Source: Marsupella aquatica
Taxonomy: Eukaryota; Marchantiophyta
Assembly (NCBI GenBank): GCA_973895155.1
Contig: OZ316895.1
Location: 15,004,001-15,068,000, forward strand
Reading direction: 5' to 3'
DNA length: 64,000 bases
The notes below the pieces were generated by a model that worked only from the letters and a program-made list of their open reading frames with translations, was not told the DNA's origin and did no database searches. The translations under genes and the position numbers were made by a program. Every line of letters begins with the position of its first letter. The stretch's first letter is position 1. Of the stretch, positions 46,336-58,670 are shown one piece after another.

Positions 46336-47827
46336 GGACCCCCATGAGAGGTCTCTTGCAAATTCCCTGCCATGAGGTTGCGCCACATCATCACAACCAG
46401 CCACAAACAGGAATGATCATACTTTTAACAATAACAAACGTGCACATTCCTGTTTGTGGCAAAAGCAACGTAATTTTTGGGGCGCCATGCCGTAAATATT
46501 GAACGTAAAAAAAACCAAAATACAAAGGGAGATATGTCATTTAGTAAAATAAAGTTACCATTTTGATGTTTGTCAAAGATATATCAGTGTTTTATATCAA
46601 AATGCTTGTATTTTTTAATTGTTTGCAAGCTTGAAAAAACCAACCAATAGAAATGTACATAGTTAATTAAAACCCCTTTGGCTTCACATTGTAAAACTAA
46701 ATAATCAATCTCCTTAGTACTTGATAAAATCTGTCAATGTTTGATTCATTGGAAAACTCAAGATCAAGATTGAGAAACTCGTGACCTCTTTAGTATTGTC
46801 TTGATAAAATCTCTCAATGTCACACTCATTGGAAAACTAAAGTAAAATTAAAAACTGATCATCTCCTTAGTACTTGACAAAATCTATCAATGTGAGGTTC
46901 ATTGGAAAGCTAGAGAAATTCAGATACTCATGATCTCTGTAATTCTTGACGAATAATCTCAATGTCACACATTAGAAAGCTAGAGAAATTGAAAACTTCA
47001 TGATCTCTTTAGTAACGTGACAAAATCTGACGTACAATTTGTCAATGTCGGACTCGATCATGTTGGAAAGCTAAACGAACTCATGGACTCATGATCAATA
47101 TTTCTTATACTCACTCATTGGAAAGGCAAAGAAATTCAAAAACTCATTTGGAACTTGACAAAATTTGTCAATCTGAGGCTCATTGGAAACCCTTTCTCGA
47201 CTAAGAGATATCACAATCTCATCACCGTCACAAACTTAGAGGTTGAAACTTGATTTCTTTGATTACGTCGCCATCCCTTGTCCACAATGCTTGTTTCCCG
47301 GCTTGAATTGTTTGCATTCCTCTAGTCTTCAACTGAAGCTCACTCTGAACACAGGTTGACGCCAAATGCAGCCTCTATGTCAAAGAAACAATCATTGGTC
47401 TCCCTCTCACACCATAGCTTTCTTAAATAAAAAAATTGCAAATCCTTCATGTGAAGCGATGACTTGTTTGTTTTGTGTGTTCTTCCCACCGAATCAACAA
47501 GCGCTCTTTTGCCAATAGCTAAGTGTTGTCCTCCGGTCTGTCTTGTGACGGTAATGCTCAATGTAACTCACAAACGATCAATCATGAATGATAGAAACAC
47601 AATTTCTCTAATGTGTAAGCAAAAACCGTAAAAAAACTCAATTCCTCCATATTCAACCTTTCGTTGATAAATCTCCTCTATCTTTTGAGCGTTACTTTTC
47701 TTTTGTACGAGCACACACCAAGACCATCGGGAGACTCAAAACCGTCGATTACCTGGGCGATTACCGCCTTGTTGAAAATTGATTTCACTTCATCAAACAC
47801 ACATTCCTTGGATGAACATGGGGGTCC
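46336..47827. mobile_element. Candidate TIR element (copy C of the GGACCCCCATG family)
   Basis: The left end GGACCCCCATG (46336) has an inverted partner CATGGGGGTCC ending at 47827. The first ~150 bp resemble the corresponding blocks of dispersed repeats A and B (GCCACATCA, CAGCCACAAA, TTTGTGGCAA). The middle consists largely of the ~75-bp minisatellite. No target duplication was evident and no transposase is encoded, so the boundaries and class are tentative. Confidence 0.5.
46705..47195 (+). repeat. Degenerate ~70-80-bp minisatellite, about six units
   Basis: Each unit contains variants of TAGTACTTGACAAAATCT, TCAATGT, CTCATTGGAAAGCTA, GAGAAATT and a CTCATGATCTC link to the next. Units differ by small deletions and substitutions. 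It is non-coding and lies within the candidate TIR element. Confidence 0.75.
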
Positions 47828-48857
47828 ACGGATTCATTTGTTGTTTAAGGCCTTTAGGGGTGAAACTTTTTATGCTGCAAGCTGCTGTTGCTGTTGCTTG
47901 AGCTTTGCTTGAGATTTACCCACTAATTAGTTTCCTCTTTTGCTAGCATTGGTTTAGTAAGGGGTAACCGCTAATTATTGAATTTTGGTGTGGTTAGCCA
48001 TGGGTACTAGAAACCAACCAAACTTTAAGTTAGTGAGTTATTATCTTGAGTTTTCAGATTGTCTTAACTAGTAGGGGACAGGCGGTTGGATTTTTGGCAT
48101 CTAGTCAGATACCCCTGCTTGACCCTCTTATCTCTAGTCTTTTTGGCTTTTTGGCCTTTTCTTGTTCTCCCTTGATTGGGTTTTTGGCCCGTGAGATCTT
48201 GTCTCCCACTTGGACACCTTCTACTGCTTGGCAATAAGTTTGATATTTTTTTTCTGGTGCTATTAGGGTACGTTAGTATCCAAAGTGTCTCAGCCCTTGA
48301 AGGACACTATTTAAGCCTTGTCTTGATAATTTCATTGATGGTCTCTTTTCTACACACATACATTGTCTACCCGATTGTCTAGAATGATACTAGTTACATT
48401 AATTGTAATATTGAGGAATATTGTTTCCCATATTGTTTGCTTAAGGAGTTTAGGGTTTAGGGATTCAATTTAAATACACATTAAGAAGTTAGCTCCAAGG
48501 GAGTTTGGGCCATACCTCCATCTCCTTGTGGATGCATGGGGATGTGGAAAGCAAGGACATAGCATAAGTCTAAACCCTAAATGTACCCTAAGACCTTTTG
48601 ATGGCTTTTATTAAAGCTGTTGCTACATATCATCAAACTGGTAGAAAACAATATATTAAAGGGGCCTTTCAGTCATTGAACCTTATCATATTGCTCTGAC
48701 CAGAAGCTTCCATCACCAGATTTTTCCAAAATTTTGAACACTTTAATAAAGATATGTGTAAAGTAAGTAGGTCCTGAGTTCCACCCTAAATTTAATCTAA
48801 CTCAAGATCAGACGTGCTAGTTTTCCATTAGTCATGAAGTACATCGATCCTAGTACT
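47828..48857. other. Intergenic, nothing recognised
   Basis: No gene. A phrase near 48249-48285 (GGTGCTATTAGGGTACGTTAGTATCCAAAG type) is a diverged relative of 46269-46302 at the LINE truncation point. Two adjacent TTTAGGG units near 48450 match the plant telomere repeat but are too few to mean anything. Confidence 0.4.
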
Positions 48858-49130
48858 CTGGTTGCCCTTTGCGCCACTTGATCATGTTGCTAATGCAATG
48901 TGCTACAACTAGATGCTTCTTGCACATTACTCTAGTTACCCTCCTTGCCAATCTATTGTGTTGCCACAGCTGCATTGTGCTCCACTCAAACTCAGCTGGT
49001 TGCCCTCGTTGCCAACCAAACGTGTTGCTCCCGCAGTGTGCTCCTTGCAATTCACTCTGGTTGCATTGTCTGGTGGCTTGCCAATTGTTTGTGTTGCACT
49101 ATGTGTCATCCAAAATTGTTGCCCTCTCCA
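48858..49130 (+). repeat. Degenerate minisatellite, four units of ~60-76 bp
   Basis: Units begin CT(C/G)TGGTTGCCCT or a variant, then TTGCCAA-C, TGTGTTGC, a TGTGCTCC-type block and CACTCT. Four consecutive diverged copies can be aligned. The repeat keeps several frames open on both strands, which explains the overlapping false open frames of up to 136 codons here. Confidence 0.75.
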
Positions 49131-49279
49131 TTTTGTTTCAACTAAGGATTTTGTGGGCAGCAAGATGGCAAATGGAGATTCAGATGATCAATGCAATCAA
49201 TTTTTTGGGAAGCCTGCCTATGGAGGAAATGCTCCCTCCACTGGTGCATGACCCATGCAAGGCACAACCAGGCCAATGA

Positions 49280-52150
49280 TGATTTGTGTGCTCAAACACT
49301 AGTCATATCAAATTTGACCCATTGTTTTGTAATTTATGCCACTAGTGACCTTGGCTACATTGTGCTGGTTGTCTAAGATTTTTGGGGTACCCTTGTACAT
49401 CAATTTGGTTCCAATTAGAGGTAACAAGCCTTGGAGATTGCACAGCAAACTAGCCTTGTCATCCATTGCCATGAGAATGACATTTGGAAGTATCTTCAGA
49501 CATGCGTGTGTCATTTCCACTAGGTGCAGCAACTCAAACTTACTCTAGTGTTAATGGATGCCACTACACTTGACACTCCACCAACCACTTCCAGATGAGT
49601 GGAAAGTCTCACAAGTGCACATATGACTCAAGGGATGTAGTTGTTGAATCAGCTGGAGATGCTACCACACCAAAGAGCTTGGAATTTGGAAGCTTGTAAC
49701 TATGGTTTTGGAGTGATTTGCATAAAGATGGTCCCACTGCCTAACACCTTGTTACTCATTGTCTGGTGAGTGTCTGGTGAGTGTGTAATGTTTTATACTA
49801 GGGACCCTTAATTCTATACCAATGTTTCACTTATTATAAGGCAACTTAGTATGGGAGATTGAACCACAAACTAGGTTTGCAAGCCATTGCCATGAGAATG
49901 ACATTTGGAAGTTTGTATGGTCTTTGAGTGATTTGCATATTAAGTTGGCCCTAGCTAGCACCCAACACCTTGGTAACTGAAACACTAGTGTTAGCATATT
50001 TTGATAGATTCTTTTGTAATTGAGGTCCATCAAGTGATCCTTGCCATTGCCTGGTGATTGTGTAAGGTTGTATGGGGCCGGACCCTTCTATATATAGCAA
50101 TCTTTCACTTAAATAGGGCAACAAGTCCAGGAGATCGCACAAAAAACCAACTTTCAAGCCATTGCCATGAGAATGATTTTTGAAAGTAGTTATGTGGGTT
50201 TGTTGTTTCTGTTGCATGGAACAACTCAAAATCTTGTGCTTAGAGACACATGCAATTGCATTTTCCACTCCAAGAGCCACTTCCAAACAAGTGCTACAAT
50301 ACACAAGTGTATATATATCACTAGCTCAAGGGATGCAGTTGTTTAATAACCGATTGAAAATGCTACCATTAATACCAAAAGAGCTTGGCATTTGGAAGTT
50401 TGTATCATGGTCTTGAATTGGAGTCATTTGCATAAAGTGATCCTAGTACCCAACACTTTGGGTGCTAAACCACTAGTCATACATATTTTGACCAAATGTC
50501 ATTCTTATGGTATTGGATGGCAAGGCTAGTTTGTTGTGCACTCTCCCAAGCTTGTTCTCCATAAATACGTGAAACATTGGTATAGAAAGGTACCCCAACA
50601 ATGTTAGACAACCAGCACACTGTAGCTAGGGTCAAGTGCTACAATTACAAAACAGTGCATAGTGTCAAGTACCTCCATCAATCTATGTGTCATTTCCACT
50701 AGGTGGAGAAACTCAAACTCTAGTGCTAACATATGTCAGTGCACTTGCCACTCCAACAACCACTTCCAAATGGGGTCATTGTAGCGTGCGAGGAAACAGT
50801 AAAAACTTTCCTTGCACGGGCACATTTTCTCCTTGCAATATGCAAAATCTGTCATGAAAATTGCCTTGCTAGCATGAAGTGACTCTCACTAGCCTAATTT
50901 AACTATTTGTTTTTAAACATAAACATCACTGTCTCATTGGATTTACCACTTGTTTGCTGTTACGAGTAACTGTTTGCAGTTTGCTATTTGCTGTCACGGT
51001 GGTTATACCCTAAAAACAACATCATGAGAACGGGCAAGGACTAACGGTCCAAACTTAAGCAATCCCAGGAGCACATTCCCAAACAGAATCCAAAGCACCC
51101 TACAATCTCCCGCTTGCCACCATCCCCCATATCTCACTCGGACCTTTGGCCACCTCTCCATTCCTCCCATTTTGGTCATTGTTTTCCCCTTCTCTTCTCC
51201 ACGGGACTCCAAGAGTGCTTTTCTTCTTCTCTCTGCGGGACTACAAGCGTTCTAGTGTTCTAGCAACGATCTCCTCTTGTCGTGGCATTGCACAATATAC
51301 CTCCATGATTACATGCACAAGGGATTTATAAGTTTGGTTCCTTGACATCTTATCCCCCGGATGTTACTTTCCTCTATGCACTAGTTCAAGGTATCTCAGT
51401 TCTTTTCGTCTTCTCTAAGTTTTGGCCCGCTATTTGTTCAGCTTTGAGGTGTAGAAGGTCATTCCCAAAGACCCAACATATGTTCCTTTGACACCTTTGG
51501 AAAATGCCAGACATAAGTCAATGTTGAGTGTTTGTTACCCTAAGATTGACCCCTGTCCAAGAGCGGCCGTTGCTGGATCGGATGATGAGTTCACAATCCA
51601 GGAGATGAATAGGCTAGACCTTCAAGCGAGAAAGATGAATTTGACCTGGAGTAAATTGGTTACCATCGACTCTTACAATTTTTCTGTGTGTAAGTTTTTG
51701 GCGATCCATACTTTCCATGTAAAGAGGGACCATGTTTTGATGAAAGTGTGTGCTATTTGGTGATTTTTTTTTAATGTCAATGCATATGAGAATGATGCAT
51801 GTTTTTTCCTTGTTATATTACTTTCATTACTGGACGGGAGGGCAAATTGAGAATTGGCCTTTGTTTTTCCCGGAATGTATTATGACTTTGACGGAAGAAA
51901 TTGCCTCGCAAACAATACTGCCTCGCTAGCAAAATCTTCTCTTTGCTTGGACCATAGAAGTCCTCTTCCAAATGAGTGGTAAATTTCATAGGTGCACATG
52001 ATATGATCGACTCAATGGATGCAGCCGTTTAATCTGCTGGAGATGCTACCACACCAAAAGAACTTGGCATTTGGAAGTTGGGATGGTCTTGGAGTGATTT
52101 GCATTAAGATGGTCTTAGCACCCAACACCTTGGGTGATCAAAGACTGTGG
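49280..52150. repeat. Nested direct and inverted repeat complex
   Basis: A ~180-bp block beginning CACTTCCA-A-GAGTG and ending GCAC-CAACACCTTGG appears at about 49585-49760, 50275-50480 and 51960-52150, with part of it at 49880-49980. Another block, CCATTGCCATGAGAATGACATTTGGAAG with flanks, appears three times directly (near 49468, 49885, 50159) and once inverted (near 50480-50620). About 1.2 kb of unrelated sequence (50775-51955) appears inserted between CTTCCAAATG repeats. No protein is evident. Confidence 0.65.
50775..51955. other. Insert-like segment inside the repeat complex
   Basis: This segment interrupts the repeat block and has related edges (TGCACGGGCACATTTTCTCC and CCTTGCTAGCATGAAGTG near the left; CCTCGCTAGCAAAATCTTCTC near the right). 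A 91-codon plus-strand frame (51488-51763) is preceded by a frame-compatible TTTGAGGTGTAG acceptor-like site, but I recognise no domain in it. The call is an unclassified element. Confidence 0.35.
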
Positions 52151-53989
52151 AGTCATAACCTTATTGACCCTTAATTACAATCTTGATCTAGGACTAATTT
52201 AGTCTTACTCTAAGGAGGTGCCAAAAAAACTGGATCTCAACTTTCAAAATTAAGGAATGAGTAATTATTATTCTCAACATTGGGAGATAAGAAATATATA
52301 TATAGAGGCAAAGATGGTTTAGGAATATGGATAGGAATGTTTAGACCTTAAGGTTGACACAAAATTATGGGCAGAACATTGTGCAGTGCCAAGGAACAAT
52401 TAATTAAATAATAAATATTGGTACAGTACTTGGTTTGTTTTACTGTACACCTCCCTTTATTTGTAGTTCATACCTGATTTATGACTTTTAAACCATTCTC
52501 TGGTGTAACCATTGTAGCAATAAACTACAAATTGATCACTATGTTTAAAACCCTAATATACTAGAAAGTTGTGTTGAAATTGAGGTTAGGTAATACCTTG
52601 GTTCTTTAGCTTACCATAGACAATATCAGTCAAGAGAAGGGACTCTTCTTTTGGTTGAAATGATATCATTTCCAAAAACTTCATTTTGTTTTTAAGAAAG
52701 GGTGTAACATAGTCAAAGAACGGACATGTCAAATTTCTATGTGTCCACATATCCTTATGTAATTTGATCATGTAAAGTACAAACATAATAAAAATTGAAA
52801 TGATTACCTAAAGTAAATGATTTTCTACCTGTGGGGATTAGGAGCAGTCTAGGGATAGGGGACCGGTGTTTTAGGGCTGGACTTTTTTACTCCCTCCAAA
52901 TTGACCCTGCGGCCGCCTGGTCAGTACTGTCCTGTATACTATTGACCGTCATAGCTGAAAGCTCTTGCTCGTGCTATGTTTGTGGAAGCAGCATTTTTGT
53001 TCGAGCAGCAAATGTGGAAAGAACCAGGACTGATGAATGTGTAAGGGAGAACCGAAGAGAGTTATTGTGCACTACGGATTTGTGGTGTTGCATTCTGCTT
53101 GCGGACCGGGCAGGATCTAGGGGTGGCCAGACAGAGGTGGCACTGTCGTTTGGATCATTATCTAAGTACGTACGCAAGCTGACCACTCTGTTGAGCTGAG
53201 ATATGATTTGAGCTCACAAGCTTCTGGCCAGTTTCCGAGCAATGTATTTGACGGAGTTCCCTGTATCAGGTATGTTTCATTCAAATGCGCTCTCTCTTGG
53301 GCCCTAGGGATGTAAGTTTGTCCCGAGTTTGTTTGGATACACTTCATTGGAAAGTTGCGTGTTGAACAGTAGGATTCAAAATGCTTCCGGGAATGCTTCA
53401 ATCACAAAACAGAGTTTTTCTCAATGAGGTGTAGCACAAGGATCGAGGTACTCTTAATATGGCCAAAGGTTTGTCTCAGACCGTAGAGCGCTGCATTCAT
53501 TCTTCCACAGAATCACGCCCCTAAGAGAACTTTAGCCAGTCGGCTGGGAGGCCCTGTTGCAGCCACTGAAAGTCAACTCCTTGCGCAATCCCCTCCTCAC
53601 TTTGCAATCGGCAGGGCTAAAGCGCAATAAACAACACTAACCCACATGAATGTGAGGCGTACAGAGAGAAGCAGCAGCAACAGCACCATGCCACCACCCG
53701 GCGCCGAGGGCCACAACCAAACTTGCAAGCAAATAGTAGAGCAGAGCAGAGCTTAGTGGAGTGGCGCGAGAGACTTAGTGTATAATTATACCAACGACAG
53801 TAAGGACTGGCAACAATTACATAAGTCCCTAGCATGCAAACGGATCTCATATCACAAAATAATCCGTCTTGATCACTGCAGGTAGTACGCGGTCAAGCAG
53901 GGCGCATGATCCATCATCCTCGAGAGCATTAAATTAAACAAGCAACCAAGAGTGAGCAATCCTTTGCTTTGAATCCTTTCCTCCCTCCC

Positions 53990-54828
53990 GTTCACTTCCT
54001 TGGAGCTTTCATAGATTTCCAGATTTTGCTCTATTAAGCTTGTTCCTTCTTCTTAATATGCTTAATGCAATTGAGAGCTAATTGAGATTGATCAAGGTCA
54101 GGGACATTTGAAGCTTAGCTTCCCATTTTATACCGGTGTAGAGATGTTCAGTCTAACGTCTGGTCACTTGAGCCAAAAATTTGAAGAAAAGCTCTCCTCC
54201 TGTAGATTCAAAGCACGTTCTCCCGCTCAAATTTAAGCTAACTAAGCTGGATCAAACTTGCTGGGATTTCTTTTGGCATAAGATTGCGTTTAGTTTTTGT
54301 CATGCGAGTTTCTGTACATTTCTAATGCAACTTTTGATTTTAGTTGTGGATTGATGGAGTGGTATTTTCAGGTTGCAAATTTCGCAGCTACTCGTAGAGC
54401 CATTGTGCTAATACTGGGGCTGGTTCTCCATTGTCTTGGAGTCAATGACAAGCCCAGAACTCGTTATGGCTCATTGTCGCTCCTTGTAAAGAACAACGTC
54501 AGCCTTAGTTTTCTCTCAGGCGTGGCCAGCATCAACAAAATCACACCGACTTATATTCTGGTAGGCCATAGCACTACGTCCAAACTCCAAAACTACTCAA
54601 CTTGCTACAACTGCAATATGGTCCAGGATAGAGTAAGTAAATGCTTGAAGAGGCGTAGTATGGCATCGCTCTTCGTGTCTGTGACTTTTGAAATGGTACT
54701 AATAATGTGGCCAGTATTCTATGTTCTAGAGCTCGATCAACTTGAAGAGCTGCTAACTCTCATGCATGGTTCTGACGTTCACTTCCTTGGAGCTTCCATA
54801 GATTTCCAGCTTTTGCAATTGTTTGTTC
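53990..54828 (+). repeat. Direct repeat pair ~0.8 kb apart
   Basis: TTCACTTCCTTGGAGCTTTC followed by ATAGATTTCCAGATTTTGC lies near 53992 and recurs with two substitutions near 54779. Downstream, both show a TTGTTCCT motif. Interior sequence lacks recognised retroelement parts, so an LTR interpretation is not supported. Confidence 0.6.
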
Positions 54829-56376
54829 CTCCCCTGGGCTGGCCGTGAAATGCATTTCTTAACGCTTTGTTGCAGCTCATAAGTTGGTACCTTTTGGCTG
54901 CAGATCGGTTGATTGAAGGAAACCCTTTCTATCCAGCAATGGTTTCCTTGAACCTACTCGCAATGTTGCCGTGAGCAAGGGTTGGATCCTGGTAAATTTA
55001 TCTGACGTTGCTGCATTGAATAGTGTAGCAGGCCGAGGTCTAGATTGAACCACTAGAGAAAAGGTTCGAGAGATTTCAAAGAGTTGCGTTCTTGCTGCTG
55101 TTGCCTTCAGTACTGCTATTGCCTTTACATGATACCATTAATACTACATGGAGTCATTGTGCCAAGCTCCTAGAATAATTCTCAGCTACTTGATTGTAGG
55201 AACAATCAAAAATGGCTTTTGGACGAGTGAAGGTGATTTTTGGGAGTGAGCTATCCAGCTGTGCCAGGCCGGAGTGATCTTTCCCAAATTTTCCAAGGCT
55301 CGGGAGGGACATCTTCAAAGAAGGTATTGATTTCCAAATTGATTCACTTGTTTGAGATGCAGGTAACGAGATTACGTCTATGCATGTTACTAGAAGCAAT
55401 TGATTAGTCCTGCCATCAAGTCTTTGAGGTCAAAGTAAGAGCTCCAATACTAGTTAAGCATAGAGTATTCAGTTAATATGTGGGAATAAAGAAATTGCGA
55501 AAGGCAGCAGCTTGTGTGATAATCGTGAGTCTATTGCCATTCCTGTTGCAAGCTTGCCTTCACCCTGTAACTGGGCATGAATGTCATCTCCGTTCCATTT
55601 CCATGAGATCAAAGAATGTTGTTGAGCCCCTGTCCTTGGCTTGTTGAATGTTCTTGCTGTGAGAGTAACGCTATATCACTTACTGAATATTGGCAAGGCA
55701 CTGGACCTGTTACTAGCAACGTAGCTACATGGTAGATCAAGGGCTTAGTTTGAGGTGAATTAGAAACTGATTGGATCAATTAGTTTGGCCCTTCCAAGAT
55801 TGAATTTGGTGAGTAAGGGTCGGGAATGTATTGCCATGATTGAGTAGAGTGGGGAGGTCGGGACGGCTACCTGTGTCACAGCATGAACTCATGTTTCTTC
55901 CTTGCACGTCTTGTTTCTTCCATGAAATTGTTTGCAGCCTCTTTGGTAGCTAACGGGGACGCTGTTTGAAAGAGAGAAATATTATATTTGTAAGAAGAAG
56001 GCTACAGACTTTAGGGCCGGTGATTACACAAGAAGTCCATGGTGGGGTGATGATGCACTCCAGGTAATTTTATCCCATCCTCAACAATTTTGACAACCAA
56101 GCCTGGAGTACCTTCATTCATCGTCTCCAGTTTTCATTTGGTCTACAAGTCTCACATGTTTTCAGATTGTCTTTTGCTTTCCTCAAAACTAGTTTTTCTT
56201 TAGCTTAGTGTTCCTTTGTCAGCTCCGCTCTTGCTGTTTGTGCGTATTATGTGGATTAATTTGTTTGCTGATCGACCATGCCTGTCAGTATTGAATCTTG
56301 TTCCCGTAACTCTGCGAGCTCAGTAAGCGTTTTAATACTCTAGTTTTGGTTTGGCTGACTCCTTTTTGTGGTGTAG

Positions 56377-56455
56377 TATGCTGTGTGAAGGCATGGAACG
56401 CCAGGAAATACTCTCACATGCTATGTGAAGGCCAGGACTATTCTCACTCACCTGG
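56377..56455 (+). repeat. ~40-bp tandem duplication
   Basis: TATGCTGTGTGAAGGC followed by a CCAGGA-A-TACTCTCAC block is repeated immediately as ATGCTATGTGAAGGC with CCAGGACTATTCTCAC. Diverged, non-coding. Confidence 0.75.
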
Positions 56456-57455
56456 TAAGTGCTGCTACCCCATAGAGGCCACGTACTAGCATCTACTTAT
56501 GAGATTGAAAGTTTATAGATCCATTATACTGTTGGACATCTTCAAGTCTTGATCGCTATTTTGGAGGCTTTGTTAATTATAAACTTGTTGATGATATGGC
56601 ATATCTGTATCTCTTTGAGTTTGCTACTTGGTCACAATGATATTTGTACAAAGCAGGGTACACAGTGGAACTAGCGACTATCTCCACCTCATCTATAAAT
56701 TTGTTCTGAGTGAACACATGTTGTCGCATGACCTGAAATGAAACTAAGAATGATCACGTAGAAGCCAGTCCGAATATCTTGCTACGTACGTTTTCACCCG
56801 TGTTTTCAATGTGACAATGAACGAATGATCTTGTCTTGCTTTCTCCTCTTCGCATCTCATCAAGACAACTAAAAGTGTCACCTCATTCAATCATGATCGA
56901 CATGGTTGCAACCTGCCTCCAATCTCCTTAGTCCAGAGTGTGCTAAAGATTTTGTAGCAGGATTTGTCCAGTTGTGCTTGACTATTCCTAAAGGCCATCT
57001 TATGTTTATTAAGGGTAACCAAAGCCTAACTCAATGTAATCACAACTAATTAAATTAAAACATTTGGAGGATCCTAATATCCCCTTGTTCCCACAATCAT
57101 AACTCAAATGAATCCATATATGAGTCCGTCCAATCATTAAGTTGTTCTTACGTGTACACCTTATCAAAGAGTACTATCCCTGAGGCCGTCTAGCTACTTT
57201 GTCACTATGGACAGTCCATTTCCTGAACCTATTCCATGTTCTGGAGTCCCAATACAATCACTCCATACAATCACTCGACTGTCATTCTAGCAAGTCCCAC
57301 TTAAAAAAATCGATTGCATTTTATCCCTACTAGCTGGAACCATTATTTGCAAATAAGTTGTCTATCACGTCTTGTCCCATTGGCCCCTTTGTGGTAAATT
57401 AACCCATTTAGCCATTACATCTGTTCAAACCCGGTTCATTTATCCATTGCTGCAT

Positions 57456-57920
57456 GAACCATGGTTCGTGAAGCAATATTAGACTCCGGCCACTACCATT
57501 GCCCCAAACTGGACCCGATTATCCATGGTTGGCACATTATTATGCCACCATTCCCAAATCTGGCCCAATGTATCCTACATGGTATGAACCATGGTTTGCT
57601 CTATGAAGAAGTGTAAGACTCCCATGAGTTCTCATAGCTCCCAACTAAGCTTGACTATCTGTCTTTGTTTTAGCCCGCCATTTTTTGGAAAATGGATTTC
57701 TATTTGCAATTTCAGCACGAACCATGGTTCGTTGTATAATAGAGTCTGTGACTTCCACTCTCACAAGTCTCAACTAGGCTTAACTATCCCCTTTTGTCCT
57801 ACTTTTAGCTAGTCATTTTTTGGCAAATGGATTTCCATTTGCAATTTCAGCACGAACCATGGTTCGTTCTATGAAATAGTCTGTGATTCCCACTCTCACA
57901 GGTCTCAATTATAATTTCAG
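57456..57920 (+). repeat. Tandem array, ~125-136-bp unit, each headed by the palindrome
   Basis: Palindrome copies at 57456, 57586, 57717 and 57852 head successive units 130, ~130 and 135 bp apart. The last two full units share a CTGTGACTTCCACTCTCACA-type block, GTCTCAACTAGGCTTAACTA, CATTTTTTGG-AAATGGATTTC and CATTTGCAATTTCAGCACG. The two best palindromes are perfect 16-mers, ACGAACCATGGTTCGT, at 57717-57732 and 57852-57867. The array ends about 750 bp upstream of the ParB-like gene start. Confidence 0.85.
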
Positions 57921-57923
57921 CTT

Positions 57924-58489
57924 GAACCATGGTAGACCAATAGGCCATGCATGGCTTGAACCATGGTCTCAATTATAATTTCAGCTTGAACCAATAGGCC
58001 ATGCATGTCCACCTAGTCCATATCTTACCCTAAAGAAACCATGGTTATACTATACATGAATTGAAATCACCTCTTACACCACGAACCATGGGTTGTACTA
58101 TACATGAATTGAAATCACCTCTTACAGCACGAACCATGGGTTGTACTATACATGAATTGAAATCATCTCTCAATTCTAGTCTAAGATATGAGCCAGCACT
58201 ATCATTTGAGTGATTCAACTTTGTTATGTTTTCAATGACATGAACCATGTAGAGTCGTTTCTCTGAAGTTGATCTTAACCATGTAGAGTCCTCTCTAAAC
58301 TTAATCTTTCTAGTCAAGTTTGTCAAACCCTGTTGTCCTATCGAATTGGTTTTCCTGTAGTACTGAGAATAAATACTAGTCACAACCCTGGCCAAAACTA
58401 ATTGTCATTGCACGAACCATGGTTTGCACTATCCAAAGTCGTCTTTGATTTTTTAAGATTTTAGAGCTTGTGGCATGAACCATGGTTTG
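57924..58489. repeat. Further palindrome copies and a 47/48-bp triplication
   Basis: GAACCATGG with variable right arms recurs at about 57924, 57953, 58083, 58131, 58412 and 58477. At 58040-58170 three tandem units of 47-48 bp share CATGGGTTGTACTATACATG, then AATTGAAATCACCTCTTACA and a CACGAAC link, each running through one palindrome half. A separate ~50-bp phrase (AATTATAATTTCAGCTTGAACC) is also duplicated at 57910 and 57970. Confidence 0.8.
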
Positions 58490-58670
58490 TTCTAAAATTT
58501 GCCAAGATCCAAGGAACTATTTATTGTGCCTAGACTTTGCTTCTAAAAAACATTGAACCCTAAGTCTTTAACCTTAAACATTTTTGACACATTTTTTGAT
58601 AGTATACTTATCACATTTGTTGTTGTTGTTGTGTAGCTCGCGCAAACTTGTGTTTGACAACTACACAAGC

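Larger units (their letters stand above)
52151..57455. other. Long gene-free spacer
   Basis: No protein-coding gene could be supported over about 5.3 kb. The longest frame is 183 codons at 54297-54848 (plus strand), with no known motif and no spliced continuation. Two ~46-bp direct repeats (53990 and 54778) flank it. A ~40-bp duplication lies at 56377-56455. A non-coding transcript cannot be excluded. Confidence 0.4.

Noticed and set aside
48448-48463. Interstitial telomere repeat (two TTTAGGG units)
   Set aside because: Two units are expected by chance and there is no longer array.
54297-54848. 183-codon plus-strand frame as a gene
   Set aside because: No recognisable domain, no conserved neighbour exons, and it is flanked by direct repeats; retained only as a low-interest observation.
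58045-58395. 116-codon minus-strand frame with repeated peptide DFNSCIVQPMVR
   Set aside because: The repetition comes from the 47/48-bp tandem DNA triplication, not from a protein repeat.
57456-58489. CRISPR array
   Set aside because: Palindromes are at irregular spacing, are short, and their units are similar rather than unique between repeats; the DNA is eukaryotic.
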